The notes under the pieces were generated by a model. That model worked only from the letters and a program-made list of their open reading frames with translations, was not told the DNA's origin and searched no databases. From assembly GCF_008638345.1 (NCBI RefSeq), contig NZ_VTVA01000017.1:34636-98635 (forward strand): a DNA stretch of 64,000 nucleotides. Direction: 5' to 3'. Positions 35,691 through 42,069 of this stretch are shown in pieces (the first letter of the stretch is position 1; the number at the start of each line of letters is the position of its first letter). Origin of the DNA: Pseudomonas saliphila. Lineage in GTDB: Bacteria > Pseudomonadota > Gammaproteobacteria > Pseudomonadales > Pseudomonadaceae. The position numbers were made by a program, and so were the translations under genes.

Positions 35691-35767
35691 ACTAACCCAA
35701 AGCTTCGAGGTAATTTGAGAGCCGCGAAACGGTGGAAAAATTGTCCGGCAACAGCGGCTGGTTATGC
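35691..35767 (-). repeat. attC site h (distal)
   Basis: On the minus strand it begins GCATAAC (R'') right after the yoeB stop and ends GGTTAGT (R'), 77 bases. CAGCCGC pairs with GCGGCTC inside. It shares the CAGC-GCT ... TTTTTCC-CCG ... CGCGGCT ... CAAA plan with attC e at 38061. Confidence 0.75.
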
Positions 35768-35768
35768 A

Positions 35769-36032
35769 TTATTCGTAATGGCTCCAGAGCCGGAGAACTT
35801 TCACCACTCGTTCGTTCTCGAGCACCTGGTAGACCAGGCGATGCTGAATATTGATGCGGCGTGAATAGGCTCCCGCAAGGTCACCGATGAGCTTCTCAAA
35901 CGGAGGCGGCTTGCGGTATGGGTCTTCCGCTATCAGTGCCAATAGTTCCTGGGCTTTTGGTTTGAGGCCGCTGGAGGCCAACTTCTTTGCATCTTTCTGG
36001 GCTTGCTTGGTGTAAACCAGCTTCCATGTCAC
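35769..36032 (-). CDS. yoeB: YoeB-family toxin (RelE superfamily mRNA interferase)
   Basis: The 87-residue toxin cuts mRNA on the ribosome. It has the full YoeB end: YSRRINIQHRLVYQV with the catalytic Arg, and the C-terminal WSHYE that carries the catalytic His-Tyr. Its ATG overlaps the antitoxin stop (ATGA), so it is made only with its partner. The stop codon is one base from the R'' box of attC h, as expected for an integron cassette. Confidence 0.9.
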   Translation of the reverse strand: MTWKLVYTKQAQKDAKKLASSGLKPKAQELLALIAEDPYRKPPPFEKLIGDLAGAYSRRINIQHRLVYQVLENERVVKVLRLWSHYE

Positions 36033-36271
36033 CAGTCCAGCTCCTCATCGCATTCATCCACGGGGGTGTCCATCCCCTCACGAATAGACTCCCGCATACC
36101 TGGCACGGAGAGCAGGTAAAGTGTTTCCTGAATGGCCGACCAGTCTTCTTCGGATATCAAAACGGCTTTGTTCCGCTTACCCATGATGACGATTGGTTGG
36201 TGGGACTCGGCGGTCTCGTCAATCAACCGATAAAGGTTGCTACGCGCCTCAGTTGCTGTGATGCCGGTCAT
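36029..36271 (-). CDS. yefM: YefM/Phd antitoxin
   Basis: The 80-residue antitoxin starts MTGITATEARSNLYRLIDET, the usual DNA-binding and dimer part, and has an acidic C-terminus (DTPVDECDEELDW) that wraps the toxin. AGAGG lies seven bases before the ATG. It neutralises YoeB and should repress its own promoter; GTACG repeats upstream are likely operators. It is a complete, probably active module. Confidence 0.9.
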   Translation of the reverse strand: MTGITATEARSNLYRLIDETAESHQPIVIMGKRNKAVLISEEDWSAIQETLYLLSVPGMRESIREGMDTPVDECDEELDW

Positions 36272-36306
36272 GACGTACCTCTTGCGTGTTCAACTTTGAA
36301 TAAAGG

Positions 36307-36327
36307 GTACGCCTTTGGGTACGTACG
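36307..36327 (-). promoter_or_regulatory. GTACG operator repeats of yefM-yoeB
   Basis: GTACG occurs at 36307, 36319 and 36323; the first two are 12 bases apart. YefM-type repressors bind sites with a TGTACA core, so these are likely operators. Confidence 0.5.
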
Positions 36328-36343
36328 TCAAGGCGAACGCCCT

Positions 36344-36429
36344 GCATAACGCCGCCAGCACGCGCAGCTTTGCACAGTGAAGGCGAAGCCGGAGCGAAGG
36401 AGCTGTCGCCGTGCTTGGCCTTGTTAGGG
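36344..36429 (-). repeat. attC site g
   Basis: On the minus strand it runs from GCCCTAAC to GTTATGC-type ends, 86 bases. GCCAAGCACG pairs with CGTGCTGGC; the extra A lies in the 5' half, where attC sites carry their extrahelical base, which sets the orientation as minus. Confidence 0.7.
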
Positions 36430-36476
36430 CCTTTGACATACAGTCGTACGGAAAGCCAGTACATAAAGGTGCCGTT

Positions 36477-36749
36477 ATGGACACAATTAGTGTAAACAAA
36501 TTCAGAGACAACCTGAAAAGCGTTGTAGAACAGGTGGTTAGCAGACACGAGCCGCTCAAGGTAACAAGGCGAGCCGGAGATGCTTTCGTTGTGATGAGCG
36601 CCGACGACTGGGAGCGAGAACAGGAAACCCTTCACGTCCTTCAAAGCAAGAATCTCATGCAGCAGATTGCCGCATCTCTTGAAACCCACTCCCGTGGAAA
36701 TGGCTATCAACCGACTGGCGAGCAAATGGATGAGATCACTGGTATTTGA
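36477..36749 (+). CDS. Phd/YefM antitoxin in an inverted cassette
   Basis: The 90-residue protein (MDTISVNKFRDNLKSVVEQV) is an antitoxin with an intact C-terminal tail. ATG 36477 has AAGGTG six bases upstream, and TTGACA at 36433-36438 with GTACG at 36446 mark a private promoter. It runs opposite to the flanking attC sites. Its toxin partner overlaps its 3' end but has lost a normal C-terminus, so this is an antitoxin without a working toxin. Confidence 0.85.
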   Translation: MDTISVNKFRDNLKSVVEQVVSRHEPLKVTRRAGDAFVVMSADDWEREQETLHVLQSKNLMQQIAASLETHSRGNGYQPTGEQMDEITGI

Positions 36750-36945
36750 GGGTTACACCCGGGAAGCGTACGAGGTTATGCGTGAAAAGGACAAACGATT
36801 GCACAAGGCCTTGTGCAAATTGATCAAGGAAATGCTGCGATCAGACGACCCTTCTTCCGGCCTTGGAAAGCCTGAACCGCTAAAGCACAACCTGGGCCTC
36901 GCTCACGCCAACAGACATGCTTCTCGTATTTTTCTTGCGCCTAAC
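36730..36945 (+). pseudogene. Degraded YoeB-type toxin
   Basis: ATG 36730 overlaps the antitoxin gene. MRSLVFEGYTREAYEVMREK and LGKPEPLKHNL are good YoeB sequence, but the catalytic part (normally LWSRRI-EHRLVY...HYE) is replaced by LAHANRHASRIFLAP, and the frame runs on through attC f without its own stop. The catalytic Arg and His-Tyr are missing, so toxin activity is unlikely. Confidence 0.7.
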
Positions 36946-36977
36946 GCTGCAATCACGCGGTGCATTGCATCGTTAGC
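36939..36977 (-). repeat. Short attC-like site f
   Basis: On the minus strand it reads from GCTAACGATGCAAT to ATTGCAGCGTTAGGC, a 13-pair stem with one mismatch and a short loop, 39 bases. The TAG of the Spy-like gene lies two bases before it. The R' end is the canonical GTTAGGC. It lacks an extrahelical base, so recombination strength is doubtful. Confidence 0.55.
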
Positions 36978-36979
36978 TT

Positions 36980-37531
36980 CTATTTCCCGTGATGATCCTT
37001 GCGATGGTTTCCGTGTCCGGCACTGTTGTAGCCTCTCAAAGCCATGTACGTGGATATCTGTTGATCATCAAGAATTTCGGTCTGCTGCAAATGCGCACTG
37101 AGATGGACTGCGCGCAGACGAGACTCAGCATCGCCAATGCTTTTCACGAGTTCCGACAAGGACGATTCGTCTATCTTCTTGCTTCTGAATGCCTGATCCA
37201 GCGCACTTTCTGCTGCCACCAGCTCAGTACCAAGAGCTTTGGCCGCAGCCTCCATCCGAGCAAAAATAACTTCCGTTTCTCGCCGTTGGCTGGCTGTGAG
37301 CGAAAGCTCTTCGCCGAGCTCAAGCACATGCGCGGGACCGGGGTACCCGTTCAGTTCTGCGGCTCTGCCGTAACCCATGCCTTTCCCAGACAGCAGGCCG
37401 TCAATCTCTGATTTAGACAGCGCTTTAACTTCACGAGATTCTTCGTCGGCATAGGGAGAGCCTTCAGAAGCTAAAGCTAGACCTGCCAGAGACAGCACCA
37501 TTACGAACACGATCGTTATTCCGATATTCAT
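36980..37531 (-). CDS. Spy/CpxP-like periplasmic protein (cassette gene)
   Basis: The 183-residue protein has a signal peptide (MNIGITIVFVMVLSLAGLALA) and then helices with the LTxxQ-type motif (LSLTASQRRETEVIF), as in Spy/CpxP and the metal-resistance relatives, and a His-rich end (HGNHRKDHHGK). Such proteins are periplasmic chaperones or metal sensors. ATG 37531 with GGAAA is the start; a longer frame upstream fuses it to a dead toxin and was rejected. Its stop touches attC f, so it is carried as a cassette gene. Confidence 0.75.
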   Translation of the reverse strand: MNIGITIVFVMVLSLAGLALASEGSPYADEESREVKALSKSEIDGLLSGKGMGYGRAAELNGYPGPAHVLELGEELSLTASQRRETEVIFARMEAAAKALGTELVAAESALDQAFRSKKIDESSLSELVKSIGDAESRLRAVHLSAHLQQTEILDDQQISTYMALRGYNSAGHGNHRKDHHGK

Positions 37532-37542
37532 ATGGTTTCCAT

Positions 37543-37728
37543 TTTGTGCCAGGCCGAATTCAGGAACAATGCAGCCAGCCTCAGGGTGGATTTGATGCGT
37601 TCCACAATGCTCCAGGATAGCAGCCACGAAATCATCACCGGGATGGATATGTGGCATATTTGCCCTCTGTAATACTCCTGAATAGCCTGTAAGTCCTCGA
37701 GCGCGGACCGTGCGATGCGTAATTCCAT
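37543..37728 (-). pseudogene. Frameshifted, truncated ParE-type toxin
   Basis: The frame starting at 37728 gives MELRIARSALEDLQAIQEYY, which is clear ParE/RelE sequence. Near 37660 homology shifts to another frame (HPGDDFVAAILEHCGTHQIH then PEAGCIVPEFG) and stops at about 37543, before the C-terminal strand region. So there is one frameshift and the last third is lost. It directly follows an intact Phd antitoxin. Confidence 0.75.
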
Positions 37729-37998
37729 CTACTTGATGCCCAACGTTTTCCTGGCGTCCTCCAACGATACGGTATTGCCCTCGCGAACATCCATAAGCCC
37801 CTGCACCACCGCCTTTACAAACCGCAAATCCTCTGCGGTTCTCTCATAATCCTCGAGCCCCTGAACAACAGCTATGCCACGGCCGCGACTGGTAAGCAGG
37901 ATTGGGCGATGCGTATCCTCCGCTCGACCAACCACTTTTCCGGGATTGATCTTCAGGTCTGATAGAGGGATGACGTCCTCGGAAAATTTCACGTGCAT
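37729..37998 (-). CDS. Phd/YefM-family antitoxin with a dead toxin
   Basis: The 89-residue antitoxin (VIPLSDLKINPGKVVGRAED, RPILLTSRGRGIAVVQGLED) has the Phd fold and its C-terminal helix (SLEDARKTLGIK). AGG lies eight bases before the ATG. An inverted repeat CTAGC-GCTAG (about 38009-38030) stands in the promoter region. It starts 63 bases after attC e and its toxin is frameshifted, so it may now only neutralise related toxins or repress. Confidence 0.85.
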   Translation of the reverse strand: MHVKFSEDVIPLSDLKINPGKVVGRAEDTHRPILLTSRGRGIAVVQGLEDYERTAEDLRFVKAVVQGLMDVREGNTVSLEDARKTLGIK

Positions 37999-38060
37999 AG
38001 TGATTACCTAGCCAACGATTTGGTGCTAGCAATAGCGCCGGTTAACAGGTGCGGTCAAGA

Positions 38061-38138
38061 ACATAACGCCCGGCTCACGCGCCAGTTTGTAGCCGCGGAG
38101 CGGCGGAAAATAGATCGTTGTGGAGCCGCTGGTTATGT
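38061..38138 (-). repeat. attC site e
   Basis: 78 bases, with perfect ACATAAC and GTTATGT ends. On the minus strand it reads ACATAACCAGCGGCTCC ... CCGCGGCTACAAACTGG ... GGGCGTTATGT. The stop codon of the ParE toxin is inside the R'' box. This is the best-formed site of the left half. Confidence 0.85.
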
Positions 38139-38435
38139 TTCGTCCTCACCGAGCTCGGACATCCGCAATAACTGGCTACTGCGACGCACAGTGAGAATTT
38201 CAACCTGATTTTTGGCGCTGTAAATAACCCGATACGTCCCGAATATTACCTCCCTGATACGAGGTGATCCCACCTCGGGAACGATTCGCCCACTTTTCGG
38301 AAAGTCGGCTAACCTCTCTACCGTAGCGAACAAATCTTCCACCCACCGTACAGCAGCATCTGGGTTATCTTCTGCTATATATCGAGCTGTATCTTCCACA
38401 CGCGCCAGCGCAAGCGGGGACCAAACGATCTTCAT
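38133..38435 (-). CDS. ParE/RelE-family toxin
   Basis: The 100-residue toxin shows the family pattern: KIVWSPLALARVEDTARYIA, then FPKSGRIVPEVG and a C-terminal IREVIFGTYRVIYSAKNQVE. ParE members poison DNA gyrase; RelE members cut mRNA; this one looks closer to ParE. It overlaps its antitoxin gene by four bases (ATGA). The reading frame is complete and ends within attC e. Confidence 0.88.
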   Translation of the reverse strand: MKIVWSPLALARVEDTARYIAEDNPDAAVRWVEDLFATVERLADFPKSGRIVPEVGSPRIREVIFGTYRVIYSAKNQVEILTVRRSSQLLRMSELGEDET

Positions 38436-38713
38436 GGAGCGAGGCTGCTCAGAACCCGAGTTTTCGCGTCTTCATGCGCAATACCATCTCCGGAGGCAAT
38501 CTGTTCTTCCGCCTTATACACCTCTTCCAGCACCTCAAGACGCTCTTGCATTCTCTCGTACTCGTGAACATCCACCAATACGGCAACGCCACGGCCTCTC
38601 TGCGTCAGTATCATCGGACGGCGAGTTTCATGGATCTGTTTTACAAATGTGGCTACTCCTGCCCGGAATTCAGACAGAGGGCGGATATCTTCATCGACAC
38701 GAACCCTAGACAT
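38432..38713 (-). CDS. Phd/YefM-family antitoxin
   Basis: The 93-residue protein (VDEDIRPLSEFRAGVATFVK, MILTQRGRGVAVLVDVHEYE) is the partner of the ParE-like toxin. ATG 38713 lies eight bases after GGAGG and is preferred to a GTG three codons upstream. Three GTACG repeats spaced at 12 bases lie just upstream and probably mediate autoregulation. The attC that should precede this cassette is missing; the foreign segment begins about 75 bases upstream. Confidence 0.88.
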   Translation of the reverse strand: MSRVRVDEDIRPLSEFRAGVATFVKQIHETRRPMILTQRGRGVAVLVDVHEYERMQERLEVLEEVYKAEEQIASGDGIAHEDAKTRVLSSLAP

Positions 38714-39030
38714 GGGAATCACCTCCGTACGTTTTAGTGTACGTTAAAGAGTACGACATCTTATGAGGGCAGGCAAGGCGCCTGGGAAATTGGGGTCAGA
38801 TGAAGGTTTACGCTTTTCTTTTTGTTGGCGGCCCGGGTGGCTTCGCGGACGATGGCCTGCAGCTCTTAGGGAAACTGATCGAATAAGTCAGCTACTCTAA
38901 CCCCATTGATCTCTACGATCAGACAGCCCAGCCACGCAGATCACGCATGCGTCAAGGGCTTGCCCCGCATCTTGTGCGGTAACAACGGTTAGCGAAGCAC
39001 CAGACCACTTAACTTTTTCAGGAGAAAAAA
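38714..39030. other. 317-base gap before the MDR gene
   Basis: It holds the phd-parE operator repeats, the left TTGGGGTCAG repeat and the promoter of the oxidoreductase gene. A minus-strand stretch at about 38797-38870 reads LQAIVREATRAANKKKSVNL, which looks coding, but it has a stop upstream and no start, so it is at most a relic. Confidence 0.4.
38727..38755 (-). promoter_or_regulatory. Three GTACG repeats with a 12-base period
   Basis: GTACG at 38727, 38739 and 38751, immediately upstream of the phd-parE ribosome-binding site. Regular spacing of about one helical turn suits cooperative repressor binding. Confidence 0.55.
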
Positions 39031-40158
39031 GTGTCAGATACCAACATCGAACTGACTTCGACCATTAGCGAAGACAACAAACTGGAACTTGCCCTGCGCG
39101 AGATCGAAATCCCGCAGCCAGGTGAAAACCAGGTGGTCATTCGCATCGAAGCCGCCCCTATCAACCCGTCTGACCTGGGAGTGATGTTCAGCGCAGCCGA
39201 TATGACCACTGCCAAGCAATCCGGTAGTGCCGACCGCCCAGTCATCAGTGCCGATGTCCCGGCCAAATTCATGGGTGCCGTTAAAAAGCGGGTTGGCAAG
39301 TCTATACCCGTGGGCAACGAAGGCGCCGGTACAGTCGTCGCGGCTGGCTCATCAGCCGCTGCGCAAAGCTTGATGGGCAAAACCGTTGCGTTCATTGGCG
39401 GTGGTAGCTACCGCAAATATCTGTGTGCCAATGTTCAAAGCTGTCTGGAACTGGAGCCGGGTACCACGGCAGCCGAAGGCGCTTCCAGCTTTGTTAATCC
39501 GCTTACTGCATTGGCCATGGTAGAAACCATGCGTGCCGAAGGTCACAAGGCCATCGTCCACGCGGCCGCCGCCTCGAACCTCGGACAAATGCTTAACCGC
39601 ATCTGCATCGCCGACGGCATCGACCTGGTCAATATCGTCCGCAAGCCCGAACAGGAAGCATTGCTGCGCGATCTGGGTGCCAAATACGTGGTCAATTCCA
39701 GTAGCGACAGCTTTATGGCAGACCTGACCCAGGCACTGATCGACACCGGCGCCACTATCGCCTTCGACCCTATCGGTGGCGGACGATTGGCTAGCGACAT
39801 CCTCACCTGCATGGAAGCCGCCGTCTCTCGCAACATGACTGAATACAGCGTGTACGGATCTGACATCTACAAGCAGGTGTATATCTATGGCGGCCTTGAT
39901 CGTGGCCCCATCACGCTCAACCGCACCTTTGGTTTTGCCTGGGGTGTAAACGGCTTCCTGTTGTTCAATGCGTTGGGGAAACTGGGTAAGGATACCGCCG
40001 CCGCCATGCGCAAGCGCATAGCCGCCGAGATCAAGACCACGTTCGCTAGTCACTACACTCACGAAGTATCCCTGGCCGGTGCGTTACAACTGGATGCGAT
40101 CTCGGTTTACGGCAAACAGGCTACCGGAGAGAAGTTCCTGATCAAACCACAGAGCTAA
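39031..40158 (+). CDS. MDR-family quinone/enoyl reductase-like protein
   Basis: The 375-residue protein starts at GTG 39031, ten bases after CAGGAG. It has the GroES-like part (QVVIRIEAAPINPSDLGVMF, GNEGAGTVVAAGSS) and a Rossmann part (IVHAAAASNLGQMLNRIC, with FDPIGGGRLASDIL). It is a zinc-free NADPH-dependent reductase of the MECR/quinone-reductase kind with unknown substrate. It sits inside the suspected inserted segment and ends at a strong hairpin shared with the convergent DUF2959 gene. Confidence 0.88.
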   Translation: MSDTNIELTSTISEDNKLELALREIEIPQPGENQVVIRIEAAPINPSDLGVMFSAADMTTAKQSGSADRPVISADVPAKFMGAVKKRVGKSIPVGNEGAGTVVAAGSSAAAQSLMGKTVAFIGGGSYRKYLCANVQSCLELEPGTTAAEGASSFVNPLTALAMVETMRAEGHKAIVHAAAASNLGQMLNRICIADGIDLVNIVRKPEQEALLRDLGAKYVVNSSSDSFMADLTQALIDTGATIAFDPIGGGRLASDILTCMEAAVSRNMTEYSVYGSDIYKQVYIYGGLDRGPITLNRTFGFAWGVNGFLLFNALGKLGKDTAAAMRKRIAAEIKTTFASHYTHEVSLAGALQLDAISVYGKQATGEKFLIKPQS

Positions 40159-40189
40159 CGTTTAGCGTCTGGCCGCAAGGCCATCCCAG

Positions 40190-40218
40190 GGCGCTGGAGT
40201 CAGGTTGACTCCAGCGCC
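40190..40218. terminator. Bidirectional hairpin between convergent genes
   Basis: GGCGCTGGAGTCA-GGT-TGACTCCAGCGCC, a perfect 13-bp stem, between the oxidoreductase and DUF2959 genes. No long T-run is present. Confidence 0.65.
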
Positions 40219-40240
40219 TGCATGAGAGGTAATCCTGCCT

Positions 40241-40885
40241 TTAATCCTGGAGGCTGCTGATAAAGGCTTCTGATTCAGCAATGGATTTTTCCATTTCCCT
40301 GATCAACTGGACGACATCTGTTTCTATAGTCCCCAGCTCACCTTGTAACGAGTCAATGGCTCGCGCATTCAGATTATGCTTTAGAAACAGCACCTGATCC
40401 TGGAAGGCCTGTAATACGGGCGCCATGCGGGCCTCTGCGCTACGCATCGCCTTGATGAGTCCCTGGTATTGCCGCCGGGTCTGACTTAACTTCGCTGCAC
40501 TTTGACGCTTGAGGTTGGCATTGCTGTACAGCTCGATTTCTTCCTCCCACTCATCGAACAAAGCCTCGGAGACGTCTTCGACCGCATTGATGCGGTCGGT
40601 CACCGCCTGAGCGGCAGCTTTGCTGTCTTCGTATTCATCGTTCAGCCTGTCGTAGCGTGCTGCCAAGTCCTGGTCTTTGATCTGGATAATGGATCGAAAT
40701 TGCGCCAGGGCGGATTCGAATTGTTCCTTGGCATCAGTCTGCGCGTCCTGGACCGACTCCACGCGATTGACCATGATATCGCGCTTGTGAACACCCACTT
40801 TCTCCATTGCGCCGTAATACGCCGACTGACAACCGGCCAGAGCCGCCACCAACAAAGCAAATAAAAACCAACGACTTATCGACAT
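40241..40885 (-). CDS. DUF2959 lipoprotein
   Basis: The 214-residue protein has a lipoprotein signal (FALLVAALAGC, lipobox LAGC) followed by QSAYYGAMEKVGVHKRDIMV and a long helical, coiled-coil region, the pattern of DUF2959. It should sit in the outer or inner membrane leaflet facing the periplasm. Function is unknown. AAGGTGAGG precedes the ATG. A perfect AGCCTC-TTTA-GAGGCT hairpin lies 50 bases upstream. Confidence 0.85.
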   Translation of the reverse strand: MSISRWFLFALLVAALAGCQSAYYGAMEKVGVHKRDIMVNRVESVQDAQTDAKEQFESALAQFRSIIQIKDQDLAARYDRLNDEYEDSKAAAQAVTDRINAVEDVSEALFDEWEEEIELYSNANLKRQSAAKLSQTRRQYQGLIKAMRSAEARMAPVLQAFQDQVLFLKHNLNARAIDSLQGELGTIETDVVQLIREMEKSIAESEAFISSLQD

Positions 40886-41296
40886 ATATCCTCACCTTTA
40901 GCTGGGTTCTTGCGAGCTTGAATGGGACAGATGATAGCCTCTTTAGAGGCTGGAAGGTCATACCCTCTGGCGCCAAGGCCTCTGCGGACGAGGGCAAAAG
41001 GCAAGACCTGACCCTAATGTCCGCAGTACCTTGCGGCGCGTTGCCATGGCCCTATCGACCTAAAGCCTAATATCGCGGGCATTCGTTTATTAATTCGCTC
41101 CGTCCTAGGCTCTGCTTGCACGATGCCTCCGCAGACGGCGCACGGAAGGCCGATGAACTCTTTACCTTTTAGTTCATTGTCCCTTATACAAACAGCGCGC
41201 GAAAAATCGCTATTGGCACTTCTGCAAGTACCCATGCCAGCGCAGTGAGCGCAAGGATATAGATTTTATTTGATCTGGTGCATATTCCCTCTGCAA
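40886..41296. other. 411-base gap with a cassette relic
   Basis: The left part holds the DUF2959 promoter, the AGCCTC hairpin at 40936-40951 and the right CTGACCCTAA repeat. The right part holds the broken zinc-finger gene described separately. No intact gene was found. Confidence 0.5.
41070..41283 (-). pseudogene. DnaJ-type zinc-finger small protein, broken cassette gene
   Basis: From ATG 41283, placed four or five bases after AGAGGG and just after the core of attC d, the frame reads MHQIK, TAA, then NLYPCAHCAGMGTCRSANSD and LPCAVCGGIVQAEPRTERIN. The CxxCxGxGxC pattern and the AEPxTERINKR tail belong to small DnaJ-zinc-finger proteins with a C-terminal membrane helix. Here codon 6 is a stop and the helix is cut off near 41070. 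Confidence 0.6.
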
Positions 41297-41371
41297 CCTA
41301 ACGATTACGCTAAGGGGCGGGCTTTAGCCCGTCCCAGTGAGCGCAGCGAACGAATTGAACCACTAGTTAGG
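41297..41371 (-). repeat. attC site d
   Basis: 75 bases, CCTAACTAGTGGTTCAA to CCCCTTAGCGTAATCGTTAGG on the minus strand. The GGGACGGGCT-AA-AGCCCGCCCC core pairs with itself. The stop of the 81-aa cassette gene lies in the R'' box. It is nearly identical to attC b over its central 50 bases. Confidence 0.9.
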
Positions 41372-41612
41372 TGGATGACGAATTATTAGCCCAGTTTTCT
41401 AGCTCTATTTCGCTTTTTGTTTTTTCTGGAAACTTCACTTCGCCTAATTTTTTAGACCAGCCGATACTGTATGACAAATAGTAACCATTTGCAGAGTGTT
41501 GTACGCTTGAAGTGCCAATTAGAATCCAGCCGATATCAAGGTAGCTATTGATTTTTTCCGCGCTACTTATTTCTAATACTTTTATAATATTTGTAAGTTC
41601 GTACTGGCTCAT
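41367..41612 (-). CDS. Cassette protein of unknown function, 81 aa
   Basis: An AT-rich small gene that starts with AAGGA seven bases before ATG 41612 and ends inside attC d. MSQYELTNIIKVLEISSAEK and INSYLDIGWILIGTSSVQHS suggest a compact alpha/beta protein; the YLSYSIGW and acidic tail give no family. Codon and base use differ clearly from the chromosomal genes, as expected of an acquired cassette. I know similar unnamed proteins from other integrons but cannot name them. Confidence 0.8.
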   Translation of the reverse strand: MSQYELTNIIKVLEISSAEKINSYLDIGWILIGTSSVQHSANGYYLSYSIGWSKKLGEVKFPEKTKSEIELENWANNSSST

Positions 41613-41627
41613 CAGATTTCCTTTTAG

Positions 41628-41676
41628 GTCTAACGTTTTGGCTTAAGGGGTAAGCGATTTGAACGGCTAGTTAGGC
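41628..41676 (-). repeat. Short attC site c
   Basis: 49 bases, GCCTAACTAGCCGTTCAA to CTTAAGCCAAAACGTTAGAC on the minus strand. It keeps the R and L boxes of attC b and d but lacks their central GGGCGGGCTTTAGCCC palindrome, so it looks like an internal-deletion form. Confidence 0.8.
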
Positions 41677-41979
41677 TTAATAGTCGATCAGCGTGCTTTT
41701 GGGGTTTGGCCAGTTTTCTTTGAGGTCGTCATATACTTGGTTTACCCAGCTTTCATCATGAGCTGCTTGGAAACCTACGTAGTTATTTCCTGCGCACCAA
41801 GTTTCTAAGCGAAACGCTAGATTCTCAGTGTTTTGGTTGCCGACTACGTCGGACAGATATGCAATACCGCTCTTCGTGACTCGCAACTGCCAATTTTGGT
41901 TGTCAATTACCGAGCCGATTAAATTGGAGACGTTCTTCTTGGTGAATTGTTCTGGGTCATTCAGATTGATTGTGATCAT
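41677..41979 (-). CDS. Cassette protein of unknown function, 100 aa
   Basis: AT-rich gene; ATG 41979 is seven bases after AGGT of the preceding R' box, so the attC core itself supplies the ribosome-binding site. The protein (MITINLNDPEQFTKKNVSNL, then WCAGNNYVGFQAAHDESWVN) is soluble and acidic with no recognised domain. The stop codon is adjacent to attC c. Confidence 0.8.
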   Translation of the reverse strand: MITINLNDPEQFTKKNVSNLIGSVIDNQNWQLRVTKSGIAYLSDVVGNQNTENLAFRLETWCAGNNYVGFQAAHDESWVNQVYDDLKENWPNPKSTLIDY

Positions 41980-41987
41980 TGGATTGA

Positions 41988-42063
41988 ACCTAACGTTTGG
42001 TTAAGGGGCGGGCTTTAGCCCGTCCCAGTGAGCGAAGCGAACGATTTGAACCAGTTGTTAGAG
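41988..42063 (-). repeat. attC site b
   Basis: 76 bases. On the plus strand ACCTAACGTTTGG, TTAAGGGGCGGGC, TTTAGCCCGTCCC, then TTGAACCAGTTGTTAGAG. It matches attC d through the stem and loop, with differences at the L-box ends. Six bases separate it from the cassette 1 stop codon. Confidence 0.9.
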
Positions 42064-42069
42064 GCAGAC

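Larger units (their letters stand above)
38790..41017. mobile_element. Candidate 2.2-kb inserted segment in the integron array
   Basis: TTGGGGTCAG at 38790-38799 and CTGACCCTAA at 41008-41017 form a 10-base inverted repeat with one mismatch. Between them lie a MDR oxidoreductase and a DUF2959 lipoprotein that are not cassette-like and have no attC. The zinc-finger cassette at the right end is cut near the border. I see no target duplication and no transposase. Confidence 0.4.

Noticed and set aside
36980..37657. Longer start for the Spy-like protein, giving 225 residues
   Set aside because: The extra 42 residues are ParE toxin sequence in a shifted frame; the true start has a signal peptide right after it.
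38797..38870. Minus-strand coding-like stretch LQAIVREATRAANKKK
   Set aside because: Stop codon upstream, no start and too short to assign; kept only as a possible relic.
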